Assembly: GCA_934561175.1 (NCBI GenBank)
Contig: CAKTFW010000006.1
Coordinates: forward strand, 1 to 64,000
DNA length: 64,000 nucleotides
Direction: 5' to 3'
Origin: an uncultured Oscillospiraceae bacterium
Lineage (GTDB): Bacteria; Bacillota; Clostridia; Oscillospirales; Oscillospiraceae
The notes beneath the pieces are model-generated. The model saw nothing but the letters and a program-made list of their open reading frames with translations. It was not told where the DNA came from and ran no database searches. The first letter of the stretch is position 1. The number at the start of each line of letters is the position of its first letter. The position numbers were made by a program, and so were the translations under genes. Below are positions 25,757 through 33,885 of the stretch, one piece after another.

Positions 25757-26780
25757 AAAAAGACTTGGAAATTTCCACCTTTCCACCGCTTTTACGGCCG
25801 AGAATGAGACACTGGCGCTGCTGGGGGCGTCTGGCAGCGGCAAGAGTATGACCCTCAAGTGTATTGCGGGAATCGAGCGACCGGATGCCGGAAGAATTGT
25901 TCTGGATGGTGTGACTTTATTTGATTCGGCGGCGGGGATCAACCTGCCGACCCAGAAGCGCGGCGTTGGGTATCTTTTTCAGCAGTATGCGCTCTTTCCG
26001 AATATGACGGTGTACCAGAACATTGCTGCCGGTTTGCTGGAAAAGCGGGACCGGGCGGCGCGGGTTGCACAGATGATTCACGCGATGCGACTGGACGGGC
26101 TGGAACGCCGCCGTCCGCATCAGCTTTCCGGCGGACAGCAGCAGCGAACGGCGCTGGCCCGGCTTCTGATCAGTGAACCGAAAATCTTACTGCTGGACGA
26201 ACCGTTTTCGGCGCTGGACAGCCATCTGCGGTTCCAGATGGAACGGGAATTGCGCACGGTGATCCACGACTTCGGAAAGACGGTTTTACTGGTTTCGCAT
26301 GACCGTGACGAAGTGTTCCGTCTTTCGGATTCGATTGCAGTGGTTTCACATGGGTATATTACAGCACAGGGCAGTCGGGAAGCGATTTTTTCAGACCCGA
26401 AAACCGTAAATGGTGCGTTGCTGACCGGGTGCAAGAATCTCTCAGCAATCGAAAAGCTGGATGAATATCATGTCCACGCGTTGGACTGGGGTGTGACACT
26501 TACCATTGACCGCCCGGTTGGAGAGGCTGACCATATTGGTGTGCGGATGCACAGTATTACGCCGGATAGCAATGAAAATCGTGTAGTATATCAGGTTGTG
26601 GAGGAGTTGGAAAATCCGTTTTCCTACACGCTGATGCTGCGCCCCGTGGGGCAGCCATTGGGCCGACTGATTGGCTGGGAAACAGAAAAACAGCAATGGA
26701 ATCAGTGCAGAGGAGAAACCGTGGAACTTTCAATTCCGCCGTCGTCGATTTTGTTGTTGAAGGAGGAAGCAGAATGTTAA
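25734..26780 (+). CDS. modC: Molybdate/tungstate ABC transporter ATP-binding protein
   Basis: 348 aa. Walker A GASGSGKS, Q-loop FQQYALFPNMTV, signature LSGGQQQR, Walker B ILLLDEP, H-loop LVSHDRDEV, then a C-terminal domain of ~110 residues in the place of the ModC/MOP regulatory domain. It energises ModB. It overlaps modB by 23 bp and moeA by 7 bp, tying uptake to cofactor insertion in one transcript. Confidence 0.9.
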   Translation: MSLSVTIEKRLGNFHLSTAFTAENETLALLGASGSGKSMTLKCIAGIERPDAGRIVLDGVTLFDSAAGINLPTQKRGVGYLFQQYALFPNMTVYQNIAAGLLEKRDRAARVAQMIHAMRLDGLERRRPHQLSGGQQQRTALARLLISEPKILLLDEPFSALDSHLRFQMERELRTVIHDFGKTVLLVSHDRDEVFRLSDSIAVVSHGYITAQGSREAIFSDPKTVNGALLTGCKNLSAIEKLDEYHVHALDWGVTLTIDRPVGEADHIGVRMHSITPDSNENRVVYQVVEELENPFSYTLMLRPVGQPLGRLIGWETEKQQWNQCRGETVELSIPPSSILLLKEEAEC

Positions 26781-27988
26781 ATCATCCGGATTTTGGAACG
26801 GCGCGTGCCCTGCTGGTGCGCAGTGTGCAGCCGGTACAGACGGAGCAGGTTGCGTTGGAGCACAGCTTCGGAAGAGTTTTGGCAGCACCGCTGACCGCGC
26901 GGGAAAATGTACCGGCGTTTGACAGATCTCCCTATGATGGCTATGCATTCCGCGCTGCGGACACTGCTGCGGCAACGCCTGCAGCGCCGGTCTCTCTGCA
27001 AATTTTGGAAGAAATTCCCGCTGGCGGCGTGCCGACAAAAGCTGTTACAGCAGGCACGGCGTCCAAGGTCTTAACGGGTGCGCCGATTCCAGCCGGCGCA
27101 GATGCTGTTGTCAAGTTTGAAGACACCCGGTTTTCGGCGCACACGGTGGAACTCATGAAACCGGCCAGATGCGGCGATAACATTGTGCGCGCTGGGGAGG
27201 ATGTTGCTGCCGGGACAGCGTTGGCAGCCTGCGGACAGACGATTGATGCAGGGATTGCTGGAATGCTGGCGGCGGAGGGAATCGTACAGCCGCTGGTTTA
27301 CCGGCGGCCCAAGGTTGGCGTGATTTCCACGGGAAATGAGGTCTGTGATGCGGCGACTGTGCCGGAACCCGGAAAAATTCGGGATACCAATCGGTTCGCG
27401 CTATCCGCGGCGTTGCAGCGCTCCGGAATGGAACCCGTGTTTTGTGGTTATGCAACAGACCGGATTGACGCGATTGCAGCGTTGCTGGAAACAGCACTTG
27501 TGCGCTGTGACGCGGTGGTATTGACCGGCGGTGTGTCGGTTGGAGATTATGATTGCACCCCCGCTGCTATGGTGAAAATTGGTGCGGAAATGCTCCTGCG
27601 CGGTGTGGATTTGAAGCCCGGCATGGCCTGCGCTTATGCGATGCGGGATGGAAAACTGCTTTGCGGACTGTCTGGAAATCCGGCTTCTGCAATGACGAAT
27701 TTCTACGCAGTTGCGCTGCCGGCGCTAAAACGCCTGGCAGGACATCTGGATGCCATTCCGCAAGAGGTCGCACTGACTCTGAAAAATGGTTTTCGGAAAA
27801 AAAGTCCGACGACCCGGCTGCTGCGTGGGCGGCTGGATCTGTGCAATGGAATGGCGGAGATTGTGCTGCCAAAGGATCAGGGAAATGTGGTGCTCAGCAG
27901 CACCATTGGCTGCGATGTGATGGCGGTTGTGCCGGCTGGAAGCGGTGCGCTGGAAGCTGGGACACGCTTAAAGGGGTTTTTACTGTGA
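26774..27988 (+). CDS. moeA: Molybdopterin molybdenumtransferase MoeA
   Basis: 404 aa. MoeA domains in order: N-terminal PAFDRSPYDGYAFRA, the SKVLTGAPIPAGADAVV segment, the MPT-binding domain with GVISTGNEV, VLTGGVSVGDYD and LSGNPASAMTNFY, and the C-terminal beta domain. MoeA inserts the metal oxyanion into adenylylated molybdopterin. ATG 26774 has AAGGAGG 7 bp upstream. It overlaps modC (7 bp) and the next gene (GTGA, 4 bp). A second, shorter MoeA-like gene follows, so one may be specialised for tungsten (inference). Confidence 0.9.
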   Translation: MLNHPDFGTARALLVRSVQPVQTEQVALEHSFGRVLAAPLTARENVPAFDRSPYDGYAFRAADTAAATPAAPVSLQILEEIPAGGVPTKAVTAGTASKVLTGAPIPAGADAVVKFEDTRFSAHTVELMKPARCGDNIVRAGEDVAAGTALAACGQTIDAGIAGMLAAEGIVQPLVYRRPKVGVISTGNEVCDAATVPEPGKIRDTNRFALSAALQRSGMEPVFCGYATDRIDAIAALLETALVRCDAVVLTGGVSVGDYDCTPAAMVKIGAEMLLRGVDLKPGMACAYAMRDGKLLCGLSGNPASAMTNFYAVALPALKRLAGHLDAIPQEVALTLKNGFRKKSPTTRLLRGRLDLCNGMAEIVLPKDQGNVVLSSTIGCDVMAVVPAGSGALEAGTRLKGFLL

Positions 27989-29001
27989 AGAAGATTCGCG
28001 TGGAAGATGCGGTTGGGCAGATATTGTGTCATGATATTACAGCAATGCGCGAGGGCTTTAAAGGTGCTGCTTTTCGCCGCGGTCATGTGATTTGCAAGGA
28101 GGATATCCCCAAGCTGCTCGATCTTGGTAAGCGGACGGTGTTTGTTTGGGAGCCGGCGGCGGGAGAAATCCATGAGGAAGATGCGGCGCTGCGGATGGCG
28201 GCAATGGCGCCCGTGACAGGTGCACATTATACAGGATCGTCGGAAGGAAAGGTACTTCTGATGGCAGATCAGGCAGGTATGTTCCGCGTCCATACCGCGC
28301 TGCTTGCTGAACTCAATGCAATTGGAGATATTACGATTTCAACGCTGCCGGATCACTATCATGTGGAGCCGGGGGCACGGCTGGCGTCTATGCGCATTGT
28401 GCCGCTGGTGACGCAGGAATGGCAGATTGCGAAGGCAGAGGAATTGTGCCGCACAGAAAAGCTGCTGGAATTGTTGCCGTTCCGGTCGAAAAAGGCGGGG
28501 GTGATTGTCACCGGATCTGAAGTTTACACGGGCCGGATTCAGGATTGTTTTGAACCGGTGGTGCGGGAAAAACTGGCGCAGTATCCGGCGGAGATTCTGG
28601 GCGTTACAATCTGCGATGATGATCTGGATATGATCGTTGCAGCGGCGCAGGCATATTTGCGCAAAGGGGCGGACTTTTTGATTTTTACTGGCGGAATGTC
28701 GGTCGATCCGGATGATCTTACGCCATCTGCGATTCGCCAACTGGGTGCGGAAATTATCAGCCACGGCGTACCGGCACAACCGGGAAACATGACGCTGGTG
28801 GCATACCTTGGCGATATTCCGATTCTCGGCGTCCCCGGCGCGGCAATCAATTTGCCAACCACGATTTTTGATGTGCTGCTGCCGCAGATTTTTACGGAAT
28901 TGCCGATTACGAAAGCGGATTTGATTCATTTGGGAGACGGCGGGCTGTGCCAGATGTGCCGGCCATGCCATTATCCTCAGTGTACTTTTGGAAGATATTG
29001 A
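27985..29001 (+). CDS. Molybdopterin-binding MoeA-like protein
   Basis: 338 aa from GTG 27985, which overlaps the moeA stop. It contains a molybdopterin-binding (MoCF) domain with GVIVTGSEVYTG, IFTGGMSVDPDDLTP and LGVPGAAINLPTT, but a different N-terminal half (KKIRVEDAVGQILCHDITAM ... FKGAAFRRGHVI) and no full MoeA beta domain. Such proteins are common in clostridial Mo/W operons next to MoeA; their precise step is not established. The C-terminus ends with a Cys-rich tail (CQMCRPCHYPQC). The next gene, moaA, begins 1 bp after its stop. Confidence 0.8.
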   Translation: MKKIRVEDAVGQILCHDITAMREGFKGAAFRRGHVICKEDIPKLLDLGKRTVFVWEPAAGEIHEEDAALRMAAMAPVTGAHYTGSSEGKVLLMADQAGMFRVHTALLAELNAIGDITISTLPDHYHVEPGARLASMRIVPLVTQEWQIAKAEELCRTEKLLELLPFRSKKAGVIVTGSEVYTGRIQDCFEPVVREKLAQYPAEILGVTICDDDLDMIVAAAQAYLRKGADFLIFTGGMSVDPDDLTPSAIRQLGAEIISHGVPAQPGNMTLVAYLGDIPILGVPGAAINLPTTIFDVLLPQIFTELPITKADLIHLGDGGLCQMCRPCHYPQCTFGRY

Positions 29002-29002
29002 A

Positions 29003-29950
29003 ATGCAGGATCAATTCGGAAGAGAAATCACCTACTTACGGCTGTCGGTGACGGAGTTGTGCAATCTCCGCTGTCGGTACTGTATGCCGGAAGAAGGCGT
29101 CTGCAAACGACGCCATGATGAGATGCTGACCGAGGAAGAAATGGTGCAGGCGATTCAAGCTGCTGCAGCGCTCGGTATCTGGAAGGTTCGTATTACAGGT
29201 GGGGAACCGTTGGTAAAGCCCAATGTTCTCTCGATCTGTCAAAAGACTGCGGCAGTGCCGGGGATCCGGGAGGTCTGCCTTACAACGAACGGGACATTGC
29301 TGCCGCAGATGGCAGATGCGCTGCGCCGGGCGGGGGTGGACCGGGTGAATCTGAGTCTTGATACGCTGAATCCACAAAAATATCTGAGGCTTACCAGGCG
29401 GGACGAGTTGCCGGCAGCGCTGCGCGGATTGGAAGCCGCACTGGCAGCTGGGTTCAAAAGGGTGAAAATCAATACTGTTTTGATTGGCGGCTTTAATGAT
29501 GATGAGATTGTGCCGCTAGCGGAGCTGACACGGCGCTATCCTGTAGACTTGCGATTTATTGAGCTGATGCCGATGGCAGAAGATGGATTTGGCCCGGAAG
29601 CTTACTTGTCGGCAGATGCTGTGCTTGCATGCCTGCCGGATGCAGTTCCGGTACCGGGAGACGGCGTGGCACAATGCTACCGATTGCCGGGGGCGCAGGG
29701 AAATCTTGGATTGATTCGGCCGGTCAGCAGTCATTTCTGCGGCAGTTGTAACCGAATCCGTGTCACGGCGGACGGATTTGTAAAACCCTGTTTGCACGGC
29801 GGACAGGAGTATCCGATCAAGGGAATGAATCTGGAGCAGATGAAGGCACAGCTGCGTTGTGCAATTGCGGGAAAACCAGAGTGTCATGGCCAGCTCTCTG
29901 CGGAAGTTCACAGCAGCGCTGGGCGGACAATGAATCGGATTGGGGGATGA
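29003..29950 (+). CDS. moaA: GTP 3',8-cyclase MoaA
   Basis: 315 aa radical-SAM enzyme that starts molybdopterin synthesis from GTP. N-terminal cluster C20-x3-C24-x2-C27 (CNLRCRYC), GGEPL, and the C-terminal second cluster CGSCNRIRVTADGFVKPC, with the GG-like C-terminus (RIGG) required in trans. ATG 29003 was chosen for GGAAGA 7 bp upstream; an in-frame TTG at 28988 is less likely. It is tightly packed between the MoeA-like and MobB-MoaC genes. Confidence 0.92.
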   Translation: MQDQFGREITYLRLSVTELCNLRCRYCMPEEGVCKRRHDEMLTEEEMVQAIQAAAALGIWKVRITGGEPLVKPNVLSICQKTAAVPGIREVCLTTNGTLLPQMADALRRAGVDRVNLSLDTLNPQKYLRLTRRDELPAALRGLEAALAAGFKRVKINTVLIGGFNDDEIVPLAELTRRYPVDLRFIELMPMAEDGFGPEAYLSADAVLACLPDAVPVPGDGVAQCYRLPGAQGNLGLIRPVSSHFCGSCNRIRVTADGFVKPCLHGGQEYPIKGMNLEQMKAQLRCAIAGKPECHGQLSAEVHSSAGRTMNRIGG

Positions 29951-29954
29951 TGGA

Positions 29955-30902
29955 ATGCGGGTTCTGGCGTTTTCCGGTTATTCGGGCAGCGGAAAGACAA
30001 CTTTCATTGAGCAGTTGGTACCGCGGCTGCTGCGCCGGGGCTTGCGCGTTGCGGTCATCAAACATGACGGGCATGATTTTGAGATCGATCATCCCGGAAA
30101 AGATACTTGGCGCTTTACCCAGGCAGGTGCGGAGACGGTTGTAATCAACTCTGCTTCCAAAAGTGCAATGATTAGCCAGAAGCCGATGTCCTTTCCGGAA
30201 CTGTTGACATTGGTCAGCGATGCGGATTTGGTATTGATAGAGGGTTGGAAGCTGGAAAAACTTCCACGGATTGGTGTGAGCCGCCGGGCCACGGGAAAAG
30301 GCCTTCCAATGGCGCCGGAGGCTTATCTCGCCGTGGTAACGGATGAAGTGTTTCCGCAGACGAAAGTACCTTGTTTTGGATTGAATGATTATGAAAAGGT
30401 GGCGGCGTTTATCATGGAACAGGATTTTACGCATTTTGACGAACAGGGACGGGCGCGTATGGTGGATGTTGGCGAAAAGACGATCACCCACCGCACTGCA
30501 GTGGCAGAAGCCTTGGTCCTGGTAAACAGCGCCACTTTTGCGTTGATCCGCAGTGGCGGCATAAAAAAGGGAGATGTCCTGACAGTAGCACAGATTGCCG
30601 GAATTATGGGCGCAAAGCGCACTGCAGAGCTGATCCCGATGTGTCACCCGGTACAGATTTCGGGTGTAGATTTATCATTGACACTGGACGAACAGCGCAC
30701 GGCAGTGCGGATTCGGGCAGCAGTGCGCTGTGATGGCCGTACCGGCGTGGAGATGGAGGCACTGACTGCCGTTTCTACAGCGGCGCTGACGGTTTATGAT
30801 ATGTGTAAGGCGGTGCAGCGCGATATTGTGTTAACTGATATTCGCCTGCTGCAGAAAACGGGCGGAATCCATGGCGATTTTGTACGGGAGGAAACAAAAT
30901 GA
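29955..30902 (+). CDS. MobB-MoaC fusion protein
   Basis: 315 aa with two domains. Residues ~1-160 are MobB-like: P-loop GYSGSGKTTF, VIKHDGHDFEIDHPGKDT, LIEGWKLE; MobB binds GTP and assists guanine-dinucleotide attachment to the cofactor. Residues ~165-315 are MoaC (cyclic pyranopterin monophosphate synthase): MVDVGEKTITHRTAVAEA, ELIPMCHPVQISG and GVEMEALTAVSTAALTVYDM with the conserved His, Glu and Lys region. The fusion joins an early and a late pathway step. ATG 29955 lies 4 bp after moaA; the end overlaps the next start (ATGA). Confidence 0.9.
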   Translation: MRVLAFSGYSGSGKTTFIEQLVPRLLRRGLRVAVIKHDGHDFEIDHPGKDTWRFTQAGAETVVINSASKSAMISQKPMSFPELLTLVSDADLVLIEGWKLEKLPRIGVSRRATGKGLPMAPEAYLAVVTDEVFPQTKVPCFGLNDYEKVAAFIMEQDFTHFDEQGRARMVDVGEKTITHRTAVAEALVLVNSATFALIRSGGIKKGDVLTVAQIAGIMGAKRTAELIPMCHPVQISGVDLSLTLDEQRTAVRIRAAVRCDGRTGVEMEALTAVSTAALTVYDMCKAVQRDIVLTDIRLLQKTGGIHGDFVREETK

Positions 30903-31825
30903 ACAGGACGGCAGCGGTGATTACGGTCAGCGACAAGGGTGCGCGTGGGGAACGCGTAGATACCAGCGGACCGGCGTTGGTTGAGAGACTTAACGCTGCG
31001 GGCTGGACGGTGATTGACACAAAAATTGTACCGGATGAGATGGAACAGATTATTCAGGAGCTGTGTCACTGCGCAGACTCTCTCCGGGCAGCGCTGATCC
31101 TGACGACCGGCGGCACCGGGTTTTCTCCGCGGGATATTACGCCGGAGGCAACCAAACAGATCCTGGAACGGGAAACACCGGGAATCCCAGAGGCGATGCG
31201 GGCGGCCAGTATGCGTGTGACAAATCGCGGATGCCTGTCCCGCAGCGTAGCTGGAATTCGGGGACACAGCCTGATTGTTAATCTGCCGGGTAGTGAGAAA
31301 GCAGCGCGAGAAAATCTGGAAGCGGTGCTGGATCCAATTGCGCACGGTGTGGATATGCTGCAATCCGATGGTTCAGCGGATTGCGGCGCGCCGACCGGTG
31401 TGGTGCGGGCAGTGTGCGTGAGCCGTGAGAAAGGAACCCAAAAGCATAGGGTGGATATGGCCGAGCTGCGGGAGAATTGGGGCATTGTGGGCGACGCTCA
31501 CGCGGGTACCTGGCACCGACAGTTGAGCTTGCTTGGCACGGCGAGTGTTGCGTCGCTGCAGAAAAAGGTGCCATTCCCGCTGGAACCGGGTGCATTTGGG
31601 GAAAATCTTCTGATTGACGGCATGAACCTCTATACGCTCCCGGTTGGCACGCGGCTAAGGGTTGGGTCCGTTTTGTGTGAGATTACACAAATCGGCAAAC
31701 AGTGCCACAATGACTGCGCGATCCGGAAAGCAGCGGGCGACTGCGTGATGCCGCGGGAGGGGGTCTTTGCCCGCGTACTGCAGGGCGGTGTGCTGCGCAG
31801 TGGTGATCTTGTACAGGTGTTGTAA
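30899..31825 (+). CDS. MogA/MoaB-MOSC fusion protein
   Basis: 308 aa. Residues ~1-160 are a molybdopterin adenylyltransferase of the MogA/MoaB type (AAVITVSDKGARGERVDTSG, TTGGTGFSPRDITPEAT, LPGSEKA). Residues ~165-308 form a MOSC domain (GDAHAGTWHRQLSLL, GAFGENLLIDG, CHNDCAIRKAAGDC), a fold of cofactor-sulfurase C-termini that binds sulfur or Moco through a cysteine. It is the last gene of the operon, overlapping the MobB-MoaC gene by 4 bp and followed by a terminator. With MoaA, MoaC and MoeA it covers much of the pathway; MoaD/MoaE are not in the window. Confidence 0.9.
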   Translation: MNRTAAVITVSDKGARGERVDTSGPALVERLNAAGWTVIDTKIVPDEMEQIIQELCHCADSLRAALILTTGGTGFSPRDITPEATKQILERETPGIPEAMRAASMRVTNRGCLSRSVAGIRGHSLIVNLPGSEKAARENLEAVLDPIAHGVDMLQSDGSADCGAPTGVVRAVCVSREKGTQKHRVDMAELRENWGIVGDAHAGTWHRQLSLLGTASVASLQKKVPFPLEPGAFGENLLIDGMNLYTLPVGTRLRVGSVLCEITQIGKQCHNDCAIRKAAGDCVMPREGVFARVLQGGVLRSGDLVQVL

Positions 31826-31832
31826 AAAGAAT

Positions 31833-31869
31833 AAAAAAGCAGGAAGCAAGCATTGCTTCCTGCTTTTTT
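31833..31869. terminator. Bidirectional terminator at end of Mo/W operon
   Basis: 10-bp perfect stem (31839-31848 with 31854-31863) flanked by A6 and T6, so it serves the cofactor operon and the convergent ribbon-helix-helix gene. Confidence 0.88.
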
Positions 31870-31908
31870 GCATTTGCACCCACCTGTCGGTGGAGATTCG
31901 TCGCGGTA

Positions 31909-32091
31909 TTATTCAATTTCCAGTGTTTTTACACCGTGCGCCAGAATAATATTGATCAGCTCATTGCGGGAATAATTACTTTCTGAGGCAATGCGGTCCA
32001 GCTCTGCCAGAGTATCCTCTTTAATGCGAACAGAAATGATTTTACTGCCATCCTCACCGCGCCGTTTGATTACCAAAGGTTCGTTCTTCAT
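31909..32091 (-). CDS. Small ribbon-helix-helix (CopG/Arc-type) protein
   Basis: 60 aa. The strand-helix-helix pattern is clear: SKIISVRIKEDTLAELDRIA, then YSRNELINIILAHGV. Such proteins are DNA-binding repressors, often antitoxins or small autoregulators, but no toxin gene is adjacent. AGAGGTG precedes ATG 32091. It is divergent from the lipoprotein gene with 113 bp between; repeated TATATGC/ATGCTA-type words there might be its operator (speculative). Confidence 0.65.
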   Translation of the reverse strand: MKNEPLVIKRRGEDGSKIISVRIKEDTLAELDRIASESNYSRNELINIILAHGVKTLEIE

Positions 32092-32126
32092 AGCACAACA
32101 CCTCTTATTCTATAATCATTCTACGA

Positions 32127-32155
32127 TTGACGCGTCCTGTATTATATGCTATAAT
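32127..32155 (+). promoter_or_regulatory. Sigma-A promoter TTGACG-17-TATAAT
   Basis: -35 TTGACG (32127-32132), 17-bp spacer, -10 TATAAT (32150-32155), 49 bp before the lipoprotein start. Confidence 0.75.
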
Positions 32156-32204
32156 CAGAATGCTAATATGATAGCAAAATGTAATACAATAAGAGGGCGA
32201 AACG

Positions 32205-33146
32205 ATGAAGAAACTTACAGCATTTCTTCTGGCGCTTGTGATGATCCTGGTGCTTTGCGCGTGCGGCGGTACACCAACAAGGGATCAAGACACGGATTCT
32301 GTAACCACCGACGGTTCCGCGGTACCGGAAACAATAGACCAGACGGACAATGGGGGAGAATCACAGAAATTGAGCTTTGCGGAAAAGAATACATTGGGCG
32401 AAGTTGACGAGCTGACGATTACCAACGCCTTTGCCAGCGATACTCTGGAACCGCCGATCACTTCCGGCATTTACACGACCTATTCTCCGGGAGATGGAAA
32501 GTGCTATGTAGTGCTTTGCAGCCAACTGACGAATTTGACCGATACCGGTGCGGATGTAGATGTGTTGCTCAAGGCAGAGATTGCAGAAAAGGGCAGCGAT
32601 TCCTACACACCAGCTTCCTATTATACAGTTACAGAAGAAGGAACCGAACTGGAGCGTGTGCACAAAATTGATCCGCTGGCAACGCAGCAGCTCTATTTTG
32701 CGTTTGCGTTTTCCAAGGGCACAGAAGAAGCGGAATATACGCTGCAGGTGACGGACAAAGACGGCAATGTCTATACAGCGGAATTCGATCTGGCGCAGTT
32801 TGAAGCGGAGCAGCCGGGAGGCTACTATACCTACTATGAGGCGGAAAGCGGCAAGCTGTATTTGATTGTAAAGGTGTCCACTACCAATCTGAAAGGCAAC
32901 GATCTGAAATATGATGCCATTGCCGGTGTTTCCTGTGTTTATAACGAGAAGTATAATTACAGCGCGTTCTGTGTACTGGAAAAGGATGGCGGCACAAATC
33001 TGAATGGTTATCCGAGCCAATATGCGATTTCTCCGCTTGACAGCGGCGTTTGCTATTACCTGATGGAAGTACCCGAAGTGGTGCAGCAGGGACCGGTTGT
33101 CATTACAGTATATGTGGGCGGTCAGTACTACACACTGAAGGTTTGA
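32205..33146 (+). CDS. Predicted lipoprotein of unknown function
   Basis: 313 aa. Lipoprotein signal MKKLTAFLLALVMILVLCAC with lipidated Cys at ~18 or 20, an acidic linker to ~50, then two beta-rich segments of similar plan (IYTTYSPGDGKCYVVLCSQL ~95 and YYTYYEAESGKLYLIVKVS ~205), suggesting a duplicated immunoglobulin-like domain of the DUF4352 type. Anchored to the outer face of the membrane. Nothing in the context gives a function; it has its own promoter. Confidence 0.7.
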   Translation: MKKLTAFLLALVMILVLCACGGTPTRDQDTDSVTTDGSAVPETIDQTDNGGESQKLSFAEKNTLGEVDELTITNAFASDTLEPPITSGIYTTYSPGDGKCYVVLCSQLTNLTDTGADVDVLLKAEIAEKGSDSYTPASYYTVTEEGTELERVHKIDPLATQQLYFAFAFSKGTEEAEYTLQVTDKDGNVYTAEFDLAQFEAEQPGGYYTYYEAESGKLYLIVKVSTTNLKGNDLKYDAIAGVSCVYNEKYNYSAFCVLEKDGGTNLNGYPSQYAISPLDSGVCYYLMEVPEVVQQGPVVITVYVGGQYYTLKV

Positions 33147-33286
33147 ACATTTCTGTCAATTAGCGGTCTTTGCGAAAACAGCGAGCGGCGTACCAATTCC
33201 AATGCCGCGTATTTCCGAAAGGAGGAGCTTTAGCCCCTGATATCCCCTCTATACAAAACAAAAGAATGAGACATTTGTGTACCACT

Positions 33287-33306
33287 TAGTTAGCGAATGC
33301 TAACTA
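33287..33306 (+). promoter_or_regulatory. GTTAG-N6-CTAAC operator, copy 2
   Basis: Perfect palindrome TAGTTAGC-GAAT-GCTAACTA containing GTTAG (33289-33293) and CTAAC (33300-33304) with the same 6-bp spacing as copies 1 and 3. TTGTGT 8 bp upstream of GTTAG could be a -35 element, the same distance as TTGAAA in copy 1, so the operator would cover the -10 region. It lies 36 bp before the secreted-protein/ABC operon. Confidence 0.65.
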
Positions 33307-33342
33307 TGCGACCGACAAAGAGAAAGGAGTCCATGATTGATA

Positions 33343-33816
33343 ATGGAGCCAACACAGAAGGCAAGGGTGGCCGGTGCGCTGGCAGCGTTGATGCTGACTA
33401 ACTGCATCGCGCCAACCGTATTGGCGCAGGATGTACCGGTATCGCTGCAAGCCGCACAGATCGCGCTGCAGGCAGTGGGAGACAGTGCAAATTTCGCCAT
33501 AGAAAATGGTGTCCTCACGGCCTATACCGGCAGTGAGAAGAATGTGGTGATTCTGGATGAAAATGACTTCATTTTCTATCAGAGCGTGGATGAAGATTCC
33601 GGTGAATTTACATATTTTGCGTTCTCGCCGGACACGATGGAGACTACTTATCACCTGGAGTTCCGCTATGCGGAGGATTTGGACGATTTGCAGAGCTGGT
33701 ACGAGGGCAACTACGCTTATTGGAACGCGGCGGCCATTGCCACGGATTATTCTGAGGAGACAATGGAGAATGTGATTGCCCTGTTTGCAACGGAAAATCT
33801 TTCTGACGCAGCATAA
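33343..33816 (+). CDS. Predicted secreted protein of unknown function
   Basis: About 157 aa with a signal peptide (VAGALAALMLTNCIAPTVLA, cleavage near residue 30), then a small mixed domain rich in Asp, Glu and aromatic residues (DENDFIFYQSVDEDSGEFTYFAF). AAAGGAG at 33324 is 7 bp from an in-frame TTG (33337) and 13 bp from ATG 33343, so the start is uncertain. First gene of the operon with the two ABC transporter halves, which suggests an envelope role in their transport (inference). Confidence 0.55.
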   Translation: MEPTQKARVAGALAALMLTNCIAPTVLAQDVPVSLQAAQIALQAVGDSANFAIENGVLTAYTGSEKNVVILDENDFIFYQSVDEDSGEFTYFAFSPDTMETTYHLEFRYAEDLDDLQSWYEGNYAYWNAAAIATDYSEETMENVIALFATENLSDAA

Positions 33817-33885
33817 CAATTGTCCTTTTTCTGGTTGGCAGCTGTGCGGCTGCGAATCGGTCAATCAAACAAGAAGGTGAAGACA

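Noticed and set aside
31909..32091. Toxin-antitoxin system based on the ribbon-helix-helix protein
   Set aside because: No toxin-like gene lies on either side; both neighbours are on the other strand and have other functions.
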